Of a stretch of DNA of 39,171 nt, positions 31,992-39,171 are shown one piece after another. The DNA is from Rhizobiaceae bacterium CPCC 101076 (lineage in GTDB: Bacteria; Pseudomonadota; Alphaproteobacteria; Rhizobiales; Methylopilaceae). The notes under the pieces are model-generated. The model searched no databases. It was not told where the DNA came from and saw nothing but the letters and a program-made list of their open reading frames with translations. The position numbers and the translations under genes are program-made. Position 1 is the stretch's first letter, and each line of letters opens with the position of its first letter. Location: assembly GCA_003347645.1 (NCBI GenBank), contig QDFX01000024.1, forward strand, positions 1 to 39,171, read 5' to 3'.

Positions 31992-33239
31992 TCAAAACAC
32001 CGTTCCGTCGCTCAGGACCTGCAAAGGCGGACCGCCGCCCTCGCGCTTTTCCCTCGCGATCTTGCGCCCCGCCGCCCAGGTGCCGCCCTCCAGCACCCGC
32101 GCCAGCGGCATCTCGGCCGCGCTCTTGCCGAGCCTTGCACGAACCGGATCCGCGATCCGGTCGAGCAATGCCAGGGTCAGGGCGCGCCATTCCACCACCG
32201 CCTCATGATCGACCGGCAACGCGGTTTCCGCCAGTTTTGGATCACGCAACTCCAGCACGCCGAGATCGAGGAAGAGGCCGCCATTGCGGTATTCCGGCAG
32301 GCCGGTCAGGTCGTCGAGGCCCGTCACCGGGATACCGGCATCCTCGAATATCTCGACCAGCGAATAGCTCAGCCATTGCGAAAGTTTGTGGAACGGTACG
32401 AGCCCGTTCGTGGCGTCGTCAGCAACGATGCCCGAATGCCTCCAGACATCGCCGAGGTTCTCGTTGCCGAGCGCGATCCGCGACGGCCAGATCGGACCGA
32501 AGCCGGCGATCACCGCGGCAAGGATGGTGCGGGCCGGCAGTTCGCCGTCGACGGTCTTGCCCTTGAGCGCGTCGTAGAGCGAGCCGATCCTCGGCTCGTC
32601 ATCGCCAAAGAGGTCCGGGCGTGAGCGCAAGGCCGCGCCAAGCGCACGCATGAGGTTTGCGCGGCCCTCGACGCCGACCAGAGGATTGGTCGGTTCAACC
32701 TGGAAACACGCCGCGATGTCCGAGGCCGATACTCTCTCCAATCCCGACGCATCGGCCCGTAGAGGGCGCTCCGGATCGGCGGAGAACGCTCCGGCTCGGA
32801 ACGCATGCAGACTCGCGACCGCAAGTCCCTCCGAGCGGCCGATCGAGAGATGGGTGCCCGGCTCCTCGAACATCCAGTCGGGACCGGCGCCGGCGTCGAG
32901 CAGCACGCTCGGGACGCAGAGATCGAACCTGATGCGGGCAATCGCATCGGCGTCGAGCTCGCCGAGATCCGCAGCAAGCGCCGCCCAGCGGTCCACTCCC
33001 CCGGCCGCGAAATGCCGCCAGCGCGCGTGATAGGGAATGTCGAGATCGGGATAGTTCGAGCGGATGACCTCGGCGACATAGTCTGCCGCCGACTCCAGCC
33101 GCTCCAGATGCAAGGCGAAGTGTTTGAGCCGTCCCTGTCCGGCAAGCGCGAGCAGAGCGTGGCAGCGCTCGCGGATCGCCTCCGGCGTGCGGAGCCAGCG
33201 GACAGCCGCTTCGGTGTCTTCCTTGATCGCTACCGTCAC
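31992..33239 (-). CDS. URC4/Urg3-like protein (DUF1688), uracil catabolism
   Basis: 415 residues from a GTG at 33239 that overlaps the URC1 stop by four bases (GTGA). The frame is open upstream into URC1 but that part is another gene. Recognisable stretches: [19 protein letters not shown] at the start, [66 protein letters not shown], and [20 protein letters not shown]. These fit the DUF1688 family, which includes yeast Urc4. In the URC pathway it acts after URC1 in a route from UMP to urea and 3-hydroxypropionate; its exact chemistry is not settled to my knowledge. Confidence 0.87.
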   Translation of the reverse strand: MTVAIKEDTEAAVRWLRTPEAIRERCHALLALAGQGRLKHFALHLERLESAADYVAEVIRSNYPDLDIPYHARWRHFAAGGVDRWAALAADLGELDADAIARIRFDLCVPSVLLDAGAGPDWMFEEPGTHLSIGRSEGLAVASLHAFRAGAFSADPERPLRADASGLERVSASDIAACFQVEPTNPLVGVEGRANLMRALGAALRSRPDLFGDDEPRIGSLYDALKGKTVDGELPARTILAAVIAGFGPIWPSRIALGNENLGDVWRHSGIVADDATNGLVPFHKLSQWLSYSLVEIFEDAGIPVTGLDDLTGLPEYRNGGLFLDLGVLELRDPKLAETALPVDHEAVVEWRALTLALLDRIADPVRARLGKSAAEMPLARVLEGGTWAAGRKIAREKREGGGPPLQVLSDGTVF

Positions 33240-34507
33240 GCGTCGAGCCCGCGGCCTTTCGCGATGCCGAGTTCCGCGCTGTCCGGAACCTGGTCGGTGA
33301 AGTAGCCGGCCGCCTTCTTGGCGTCCATCTCCACCCGCGCATCGGCAGGGATCAGTTCGTCGGGAATCGGAATGCGTTCGACGACCTCGATGCCGCTCGC
33401 GACGATCGGCGCGTATTTCATGTTGCTCATCGAGACGAGACGGTCGATCCGGCTGATGCCGAGCCAGTGCAGCACGTCCGGCATCAACTCCTGGAAGCGC
33501 ATGTCCTGCACGCCTGCGACGCATTCGGTCCGCTGGAAATAGGCGTCCGCGCGGTCGCCGCCCTCCTGCCGCTTGCGGGCGTTGTAGACGAGGAACTTGG
33601 TCACCTCGCCGAGCGCGCGGCCTTCCTTGCGGTTATAGACAACCGCGCCGACGCCGCCCTCCTGGGCCGTCTGTACGCACACTTCGACACCATGCGCGAG
33701 ATAGGGCCTGCAGGTGCAGATGTCCGAGCCGAATACGTCGGAGCCGTTGCATTCGTCGTGCACGCGGCAGGCGATGATCGTCTCCTTGCGTCCGAGCTTC
33801 CTCGGGTCGCCGAACAGATAGACCGTGGTCCCGCCGATCGGCGGCAGGAATATCTTGAGATCGGGCCGGGTCACGAGTTCGGGGAACATGCCGCCGGTGT
33901 GCTCGAAGAGATGGCGGCGAAGCTCGGTCTCGCGAATGCCGAAGCGGCGCGCGACGCCTTCGAGCTGCCATACCGGTTCGATGGCGATCTTGGTGACGCG
34001 GATATCGCCGTTGGGAGCGAGGATCTCGCCGTCCGCCTTCAGCCGCCCGGCCCGTATCGCATCGCCGATCTCGGGCATGTTGATATGCGCCTTCGTCACC
34101 GCTATCGACGGTCGGACGTCGGCGCCCGCCGCGATGTCTTCGGCGAAGCCGCCGGGAACGTGTCCCCAGGGATCGAGCGAGACGATCTTGCCGCCATCCG
34201 CCCATTGCGGGAACGGGCCGATCGGTTCGGCCGGGGCGGTGTTCGTCAGGTCGGGCTTATGGTCGGCGTCGAGCTGGCCGGCCGCGACCGCCAAAGCGCG
34301 ATAGAGCGAATACGATCCCGAATGAGCGCCGATGGCATTGCGGCCTGCGGAGCGCGGCGTCGCGATGACGGGGCCGCGGCTCTTCTGGTCACCCGCGCCC
34401 CAGAGAACTGGTCGCGGCGCGCTGCTCGAATTTCCGGGATGTGAGGTGAGGACGATCGGCTGAGGAATCTGCCGGTCGTTGCCGCGTGTCGGAAGGTCCT
34501 GGTCCAT
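33236..34507 (-). CDS. URC1-like GTP cyclohydrolase II homologue, uracil catabolism
   Basis: 423 residues from an ATG at 34507; the extra 13 codons upstream have no ribosome site. It is longer than RibA because of a unique N-terminal half (to about residue 220). The C-terminal half keeps the GTP cyclohydrolase II metal site: C253, C264 and C266 have the same 11- and 2-residue spacings as Cys54, 65 and 67 of E. coli RibA. The catalytic loop reads YNRKEGRALGEVTKFL (291-306) where RibA has RQEGRGIGL. In yeast, Urc1 is thought to open the pyrimidine ring of UMP rather than of GTP. First gene of the operon; a weak promoter (TTGCGG, 16 bases, TACACT, minus strand, about 34555-34583) may drive it. 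Confidence 0.87.
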   Translation of the reverse strand: MDQDLPTRGNDRQIPQPIVLTSHPGNSSSAPRPVLWGAGDQKSRGPVIATPRSAGRNAIGAHSGSYSLYRALAVAAGQLDADHKPDLTNTAPAEPIGPFPQWADGGKIVSLDPWGHVPGGFAEDIAAGADVRPSIAVTKAHINMPEIGDAIRAGRLKADGEILAPNGDIRVTKIAIEPVWQLEGVARRFGIRETELRRHLFEHTGGMFPELVTRPDLKIFLPPIGGTTVYLFGDPRKLGRKETIIACRVHDECNGSDVFGSDICTCRPYLAHGVEVCVQTAQEGGVGAVVYNRKEGRALGEVTKFLVYNARKRQEGGDRADAYFQRTECVAGVQDMRFQELMPDVLHWLGISRIDRLVSMSNMKYAPIVASGIEVVERIPIPDELIPADARVEMDAKKAAGYFTDQVPDSAELGIAKGRGLDA

Positions 34508-34833
34508 ACACACTACTCGCGCCGGCAGGAGGGTCCGCCGGATCAAGCAATTAAGTGTACATGAGCGTGAAAGAACCGCAACGGAGGGTCAGCCATGCGT
34601 CCCGGGCGGTCATTTCCCAGCCAAACCAGCCTTAAATGTAAACAGCTGATGAATATGTTTCGAGCCAAGAAACATATTCCGTGGTCCGATGACACACGCT
34701 CGCAATAGTCGAAGGCTAAAAAGCCCTCGCTTCAGACGAGCTCCATTGTGATTCGAGTGCTGTCCAGCTTCACGCAGGCCAGCAGGAGGATCACTCACCA
34801 CCTTCAATAGCCAATCACGGAAAGGAGAACACC
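34508..34833. other. 326-base intergenic region with an AT-rich perfect inverted repeat
   Basis: The region divides URC1 (minus) from the DUF1127 gene (plus). GAATATGTTTC (34651-34661) and GAAACATATTC (34669-34679) are perfect 11-base arms around seven bases, strikingly AT-rich for this genome. GGCT-AAAA-AGCC (about 34714-34725) and CTCG-CTTCAGA-CGAG (about 34727-34741) follow. No T-run marks them as terminators. A 65-codon open frame on the minus strand has no family likeness and no ribosome site and is not called. An operator, or structure in the DUF1127 leader or a small RNA, are the options. Confidence 0.55.
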
Positions 34834-35136
34834 ATGGCGCACGTCTCTATGCAGTCCGGTCTCTCCGCGACGACCGAAACCTCCTCGCTGCGCGACCTTC
34901 TGGTCAAAATGCAGACGGTATGGTCCGCCGTGGCCAATCGCTATGTCGCGGGCGGAATGCTCTCACATCTCGACGACCGCATGCTGTCGGATATCGGCAT
35001 CAGCCGTGGCGATGTCGAAAGCGCGTTCGCGGAACCTGTGTGGCGCGATCCGACGACCCGGCTTGCCCTGCTTGCGACCGAACGCCGTACAGGCTCGCGT
35101 GAGCTGAATACGGAAACGCTCGACGCGGCAGCGTGA
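34834..35136 (+). CDS. DUF1127 domain protein
   Basis: 100 residues, with AAGGAG seven bases before the ATG. The DUF1127 core is VANRYVAGGMLSHLDDRMLSDIGISRGDVESAF (in two pieces, about residues 32-65), with the signature LSHLDDRMLSDIGIS. The last 35 residues are a polar tail. Small Arg-rich DUF1127 proteins in Agrobacterium and related bacteria have been linked to RNA turnover, phosphate and carbon adaptation. This one is longer than the 45-residue type and belongs to the less studied group. A strong terminator follows five bases after the stop, so it is monocistronic. Confidence 0.9.
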   Translation: MAHVSMQSGLSATTETSSLRDLLVKMQTVWSAVANRYVAGGMLSHLDDRMLSDIGISRGDVESAFAEPVWRDPTTRLALLATERRTGSRELNTETLDAAA

Positions 35137-35140
35137 TCTC

Positions 35141-35168
35141 AAGGACGAGCCCCGCGGCTCGTCCTTTT
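35141..35168 (+). terminator. Rho-independent terminator of the DUF1127 gene
   Basis: AAGGACGAGCC (35141-35151), loop CCGC, GGCTCGTCCTT (35156-35166) and two more T before CATTTC. The 11-base stem is perfect. It lies between convergent genes and may also stop transcription from the oxidoreductase gene at 35173. Confidence 0.9.
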
Positions 35169-35172
35169 CATT

Positions 35173-36204
35173 TCAGCCCAGCATGTCGCGAACGAGCGGC
35201 ATGACCTTCTCTCCGTAAAGCTCGATACAGCGCATCGCCTTCTCATGCGGCAGCGTGCCCGCGCTGTACTTCATGTCGAACCGCGACACGCCGAGCGCCT
35301 TCACCGTTCCCGCGATCTTCCGCGCCACCGTTTCCGGCGAACCGACATAGAGCGAGCCGTGATCGGCTTCCTGGTCGAATTCGGAGCGCCCCATCGGCGG
35401 CCAGCCGCGCTCAGCGCCGATCCTGTCGCGCATCACCTTGTAGTCTGGCCAAAGCTCCTCGCGCGCCTGCTCGTCGGTGTCCGCGACGTAACCCGGCGAA
35501 TGCACGCCGATCGGCGGAAGCGGACGGTCGAGCTGCTCGAACGCGCGGCGGTAGAGATCGACATAGGGGGCGAAACGCTTCGGATCGCCGCCGATGATCG
35601 CGAGCATCAAAGGCAGGTTGTAGCTGGCTGCGCGGACGACCGATTGCGGGCTGCCGCCGACGCCGATCCAGGTCTTCAGCTCACCGCCTTCGACCGTCGG
35701 AAAGACCCGCTGATTGTTCAGCCCGGCGCGCGTCGTGCCGCTCCAGGTGACGGCTTCGTCGCGCAAGAGATGCACGAACAGGTCGAGCTTCTCCTCGAAT
35801 AGCGTCTGGTACTGGTCGAGGTCATAGCCGAACAGCGGGAAGGATTCGGTGAAGGAACCGCGGCCGAGGATCACCTCGGCACGGCCGTTCGAGACTGCGT
35901 TCAGCGTCGAGAAGCGCTGGAACACGCGCACCGGATCGTCCGAGCTCAGCACAGTCACCGCCGAACCGAGCCTGATACGCTCCGTCCGGCCAGCGATCGC
36001 GGCAAGGACCATTTCGGGAGAGGACACGGCGAAGTCGGCGCGGTGATGTTCGCCAACGCCGATGAAATCGACGCCGAGCCTGTCGGCCAGTACCGCCTCG
36101 TCGACGAGGTTGCGGATCACCTGCGCGTGGGGCAGCGGCTTGCCGTCGGCTCCTCTCGTCACGTCGCCGAACGTGTCGAGCCCAAGTTCAATCGCCGATG
36201 TCAT
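35173..36204 (-). CDS. LLM-class flavin-dependent oxidoreductase (second)
   Basis: 343 residues, TIM-barrel luciferase-like family. Motifs: ELGLDTFGDVTRG near the start, RLGVDFIGVGEHHRADF (residues about 42-58), TVLSSDDPVRVFQRFSTLNA, GRAEVILGRGSFTESFPLFG, and a C-terminal GSPETVARKIAG that is common to this group. It belongs to a different subgroup from the protein at 157-1164, being closer to proteins that begin ELGLDTFG. FMN-dependent; substrate unknown. Its upstream region carries a perfect 14-base palindrome at 36249, a possible operator. Confidence 0.9.
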   Translation of the reverse strand: MTSAIELGLDTFGDVTRGADGKPLPHAQVIRNLVDEAVLADRLGVDFIGVGEHHRADFAVSSPEMVLAAIAGRTERIRLGSAVTVLSSDDPVRVFQRFSTLNAVSNGRAEVILGRGSFTESFPLFGYDLDQYQTLFEEKLDLFVHLLRDEAVTWSGTTRAGLNNQRVFPTVEGGELKTWIGVGGSPQSVVRAASYNLPLMLAIIGGDPKRFAPYVDLYRRAFEQLDRPLPPIGVHSPGYVADTDEQAREELWPDYKVMRDRIGAERGWPPMGRSEFDQEADHGSLYVGSPETVARKIAGTVKALGVSRFDMKYSAGTLPHEKAMRCIELYGEKVMPLVRDMLG

Positions 36205-36248
36205 GAATTCCTCTGGTCAATCGCGGCGAATGCCGCAATCCGCCATAT

Positions 36249-36262
36249 GGTAAGGCCTTACC
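36249..36262. promoter_or_regulatory. Perfect palindrome upstream of the second LLM oxidoreductase
   Basis: GGTAAGGCCTTACC is a perfect 14-base palindrome 44 bases before the ATG at 36204. It is a plausible operator for a dimeric repressor, since flavin oxidoreductases of this group are often controlled by TetR- or MarR-type regulators. No regulator gene is adjacent in the window. Confidence 0.5.
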
Positions 36263-36592
36263 GCGTGCGGAACCGCCTGCGAACTGCCTGGACGCCAAGC
36301 TTCGATGGCATTCCTGCAATTTGATAGGCATTCCCTATCATCGCATCTGGTGGCGGAAATAACCTCCTAACCAAATCGCGCATCGCCCCGGCCGACAACC
36401 GAGGATCAGCGGCAAGACTGCGTGTACGACAAGAAAGGCAGCTTCGGCCAGTAAGCTTCCACGGTCCGGCCACTTCGTGCGGCCGGACGTAATCTGTTGA
36501 CCAAGCGCTTTGCTTCGCGCTCGCCCTCCCAATCTATTGATGTACGATATTCCCGAGCGGGATTCGGCCACACCCGCGGGCGTGAGGGTGGA
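36263..36592. other. Intergenic region before the MHYT hybrid kinase
   Basis: About 330 bases with no convincing gene. GATAGG-CATTC-CCTATC (36323-36339) and GTCCGGCC (36464-36471) with GGCCGGAC (36481-36488) are inverted repeats. The block GGCATTCC occurs twice (36307-36314 and 36327-36334). No clear sigma-70 promoter was found; a TTGACC at 36497 lacks a -10 at proper spacing. Confidence 0.5.
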
Positions 36593-38848
36593 GTGATCGT
36601 TCACGGCACACATGACGGATGGCTCGTCGCGTTGTCTGTCCTTGTCGCGATCGCCGCGTCCTACACCGCGCTCGACCTTGCCTCACGCATCCAAAATTCT
36701 ATCGGCCGCACCCGTCTATCGTGGCTCGTTACGGCCGCGATCGCCATGGGCGGCGGTATCTGGGCGATGCATTTCATCGCCATGCTCGCTTTCGGCATGC
36801 CGATGCGGGTCAGCTACGATGTCGGGCTGACGATCGTTTCCCTTCTTTTGCCGATCCTCGTCACAGGCTTCGGCTTTTTCATCGTTTCGCAGCGCCCGGG
36901 CAGCCTTTTTGCGCTGCTGGGCAGCGGTCTCGTCATGGGGATCGGCATCGTCCTCATGCACTATATGGGCATGGCGGCGATGCGGATGCCGGCGGCCCTC
37001 AGTTATGACCGTTTCTGGGTGGCAGTCTCGGTCCTGATCGCCATCGGCGCCGCAACCGTCGCGCTTTGGCTCGCCGGGCGCGATACGTCGCACAAAGTTC
37101 GGGCCATCGCTGCGGTCGTCATGGGCTTTGCCATCTCCGGCATGCACTACACGGCGATGGTCGCGGCCACCTTCACCGGCCAACACACGGTGGATCGAGG
37201 CCATGGCGCCGCGAGCATCGACCAGACAGTCCTGGCGCTCGGCCTCGCGGCCCTGACCTTTTTCATTCTCTTCCTTGCCTGGGCAGCGGCTCTGTTCGAC
37301 CGGCGCTTCGCCGCGATCGCAGTGCGCGAAGCACTGGCCGGCGAGGAGCGTTTCCGGAATCTCTACAAACGCACCCCTCTGCCTCTCTTCAGTCTCAATG
37401 CGTCCGGCCTGATCGACCATGTCAGCGAGGCGTCGGAGCATCTGCTCGGATATGAACGCCAGGATATCATGGGCCAAAAGCTCGATCGGTTCATGACGCC
37501 GGAATCGGCGGAGACCTATCGGAGCGAGGACTGGCCGCGACTGATGGCGGGTCACGACCTGAACGATGTCAACCGCCACATCATGACGAAGACCGGCTCG
37601 ATCCTCGATGCCTGCGTCTCGATCAAGGCGGAGCGCGACGCTTGCGGCCAGTTCCTGCGCGGACTTGGCGGCATCATCGATATGACCGAACGCCGCCGCA
37701 CCGAAGCCGCGCTCGTCCAGGCACAAAAGATGGAAGTCGTCGGCCAGCTCACCGGGGGCGTCGCTCACGACTTCAACAATTTGCTGATGGCGATCACCGG
37801 CAATCTGGAACTAGCGACCAAGCGCACTGACGACGATACGGTCGCGAGATATCTCGATCGCGCCCAGAAGGCCGCCTTCCGCGGCGCCAAACTGACCCAG
37901 CAGCTGCTCGCCTTTTCCCGCCGCCAGCGGCTGACGGCCGAGACCGTCGACGTCAACACGCTGATCGAGAACACGCTCGGCCTGATGAATGCGACGCTCG
38001 GCGGGATGGTTCGGGTTCAGGCCTCGCTGGCGCCCAATCTCTGGCCCGCGCTGGCCGATCCGACACAGCTCGACCTCATCGTCCTCAATCTGGCGATCAA
38101 TGCGCGCGACGCGATGCCGGACGGCGGCATCATCACTGTACGTACATCGAACGTCACCGTTCCCGTGCGCGCCAGCGCGACGGAGGCACCGCCACCGGGA
38201 GAGCACGTCATGGTCGCGGTGTCGGACACCGGCACCGGCATGTCGCCGGAGGTTCTCGGCCGCGTGTTCGAGCCGTTCTTCACGACAAAGGATGTCGGCA
38301 AGGGTTCAGGCCTCGGCCTGCCGCAGGTGCTGGGCCTCGCCAAACAACTGGGAGGCGGCATCGAGATCGACACCGCCCCGGGAAAGGGAACCGAGGTCCG
38401 CGTCTATTTCCCACGAGCGAAGGATATCCATGACGCCAAGACCGGCCCGACCGTCGAAGCCCCCGATCTGGACGTCGCGCTCCGGGTGCTCCTCGTCGAT
38501 GACGACGAACCGGTCCGGCAGGCGACGGCGGCGATGCTGCTCGATATGGGCTGCGAGGTCGTCGAGGCCGTGGACGGGCTCGGCGCGATCGAGATTGCCG
38601 AAGCGGATCGTCCCGACGTCGTGCTGATGGACGAAGCCATGCCCGGCCTGACAGGCAGCGAAGCCGCTGCGCGGCTGCGCACGACCTACCCTGACCTCCG
38701 CATCATCCTCATCAGCGGCTTCGCGTCGAGTTGGCAGACGCCCGACAAGCTCGGCCTGCCACGCCTGCAGAAGCCCTTTGCCGGCGAGGAACTGAAAGCG
38801 GTGCTGGCCGGCCAGTCGCCTGGTCTCGGAGAAACGACCGCCGCCTAA
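36593..38848 (+). CDS. MHYT-PAS hybrid sensor histidine kinase with receiver domain
   Basis: 751 residues from a GTG at 36593 with GAGGGTGGA before it; a TTG at 36497 in frame would add a 32-residue hydrophilic lead before the first helix. Residues 1-230 form an MHYT domain of seven helices with three copies of the motif: MHFIAM, MHYMGMAAM and MHYTAM, thought to bind copper and sense oxygen, CO or NO. A PAS domain follows (about 265-385: NLYKRTPLPLFSLNASGLI, GIIDMTERR). The phosphoacceptor His392 is in GGVAHDFNNLLM; the ATPase has NLAINARDAMPDGG, DTGTGMSPEVLGRVF and KGSGLGLP. A C-terminal receiver (about 625-740) has its phospho-Asp at D680 in VVLMDEAMPG. All parts look intact. No partner regulator is adjacent. 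Confidence 0.92.
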   Translation: MIVHGTHDGWLVALSVLVAIAASYTALDLASRIQNSIGRTRLSWLVTAAIAMGGGIWAMHFIAMLAFGMPMRVSYDVGLTIVSLLLPILVTGFGFFIVSQRPGSLFALLGSGLVMGIGIVLMHYMGMAAMRMPAALSYDRFWVAVSVLIAIGAATVALWLAGRDTSHKVRAIAAVVMGFAISGMHYTAMVAATFTGQHTVDRGHGAASIDQTVLALGLAALTFFILFLAWAAALFDRRFAAIAVREALAGEERFRNLYKRTPLPLFSLNASGLIDHVSEASEHLLGYERQDIMGQKLDRFMTPESAETYRSEDWPRLMAGHDLNDVNRHIMTKTGSILDACVSIKAERDACGQFLRGLGGIIDMTERRRTEAALVQAQKMEVVGQLTGGVAHDFNNLLMAITGNLELATKRTDDDTVARYLDRAQKAAFRGAKLTQQLLAFSRRQRLTAETVDVNTLIENTLGLMNATLGGMVRVQASLAPNLWPALADPTQLDLIVLNLAINARDAMPDGGIITVRTSNVTVPVRASATEAPPPGEHVMVAVSDTGTGMSPEVLGRVFEPFFTTKDVGKGSGLGLPQVLGLAKQLGGGIEIDTAPGKGTEVRVYFPRAKDIHDAKTGPTVEAPDLDVALRVLLVDDDEPVRQATAAMLLDMGCEVVEAVDGLGAIEIAEADRPDVVLMDEAMPGLTGSEAAARLRTTYPDLRIILISGFASSWQTPDKLGLPRLQKPFAGEELKAVLAGQSPGLGETTAA

Positions 38849-39171
38849 ATCGCGGCGCGCGGGTCGCGCCGGGCGAGCCGGCCCAGCAGGTAGTCGACCT
38901 CGGCCCGGGCGGCGGCGTTCAGCGGCGGGCCGGGCTTACGCTGCGCGTCCGAGGTGATCACGCCGCGCCGCCACAGCAGATATTTCCGCACCGCCAGACC
39001 GACCCCCTGCTGCTGCTCGTAGCGGATCAGCGGCAGATGCGCGTCGAACAGATCATGCGCCGCATCGCGCTTGCCGGCGCGATGGAGCTCGATCAGCTCG
39101 ACCAGCATGTCGGGGAAGGCATAGCCGGTCATCGCGCCGTCGGCGCCGCGCTCGGGCTCGAAATCGAGGAA
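38845..39171 (-). CDS. DapA-family aldolase/dihydrodipicolinate synthase-like protein, C-terminal part
   Basis: 109 codons, open to the window end, so the N-terminal two thirds are missing. FLDFEPERGADGAMTGYAF followed by PDMLVELIELHRAGK matches the C-terminal helices of DapA-like proteins in which EPE..ADGAMTGYAFP is common. The end, RRGVITSDAQRKPGPPLNAAARAEVDYLL, shown here by its conserved part RKPGPPL, is typical of the group annotated as dihydrodipicolinate synthase family rather than true DapA. A 4-base tail overlap with the kinase stop is seen. The catalytic Lys lies outside the window. Confidence 0.85.
   Translation of the reverse strand, partial: FLDFEPERGADGAMTGYAFPDMLVELIELHRAGKRDAAHDLFDAHLPLIRYEQQQGVGLAVRKYLLWRRGVITSDAQRKPGPPLNAAARAEVDYLLGRLARRDPRAAI

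Noticed and set aside
34610-34807. 65-codon open frame on the minus strand between URC1 and the DUF1127 gene
   Set aside because: No family likeness, no ribosome site, no signal peptide, and it crosses the perfect inverted repeat at 34651-34679.
36497-36592. TTG at 36497 as the start of the MHYT kinase
   Set aside because: It adds a polar stretch before the first membrane helix and lacks a ribosome site, while the GTG at 36593 has GAGGGTGGA and starts just before the MHYT domain.

Overview
The window looks like chromosomal DNA of a high-GC alphaproteobacterium, most likely of the order Hyphomicrobiales. The evidence is compositional and contextual: dense GC-rich genes with frequent 4-base ATGA/GTGA overlaps, many GTG and TTG starts, several solute-binding-protein transport operons, betaine-lipid genes behind a Pho box, a DUF1127 protein, and rhizobial-type palindromic intergenic repeats. 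No tRNA, rRNA, CRISPR array, insertion sequence or phage gene was seen. The genus is not resolved.

Layout. 1-156 is a compound palindromic repeat. 157-3459 holds a luciferase-like flavin oxidoreductase, then a divergent ATP-grasp enzyme coupled to a secreted SH3 protein. 3460-5430 is btaAB for the phosphorus-free lipid DGTS, with a good PhoB box. 5500-9889 is a tripartite tricarboxylate transporter (tctCBA) followed by an LVIVD beta-propeller protein. 9983-15044 is a five-gene operon (binding protein, permease, ATPase, second permease, FAH-family hydrolase) divergent from a GntR/FCD repressor whose start codon overlaps a perfect operator-like palindrome. 15114-19493 is the most unusual block: an ECF sigma factor with a membrane anti-sigma factor, a divergent secreted subtilase, a DUF6065-like protein, and a small secreted protein carrying twelve Ser/Asn tetrapeptide repeats. 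19554-25082 holds gamma-glutamyltransferase convergent with a GntR-controlled polar amino-acid ABC operon. 25324-34507 is a pyrimidine block: a BMP-type nucleoside-like ABC importer, cytosine deaminase, uracil phosphoribosyltransferase and the two signature proteins of the URC uracil-degradation pathway (URC4/DUF1688 and URC1/GTP cyclohydrolase II-like). 34834-39171 holds a DUF1127 protein, a second luciferase-like oxidoreductase, an MHYT-PAS hybrid histidine kinase and the C-terminal part of a DapA-family aldolase cut by the window end.

Two blocks deserve most attention. First, four transcription units between 15.5 and 18.2 kb (sigma factor, subtilase, DUF6065-like protein, Ser/Asn-repeat protein) are each preceded by the same ECF-type promoter, GGAAT-N16/17-CGTT, 25-44 bases from the start codon. 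This suggests a compact, self-regulated envelope or secretion regulon that I do not recognise as described. Second, the pyrimidine block appears to join import, cytosine deamination, UMP formation and URC-type ring opening in two convergent operons, a bacterial version of a route worked out mainly in yeast. Functional statements below are by motif recognition and memory of families; no database search was run.
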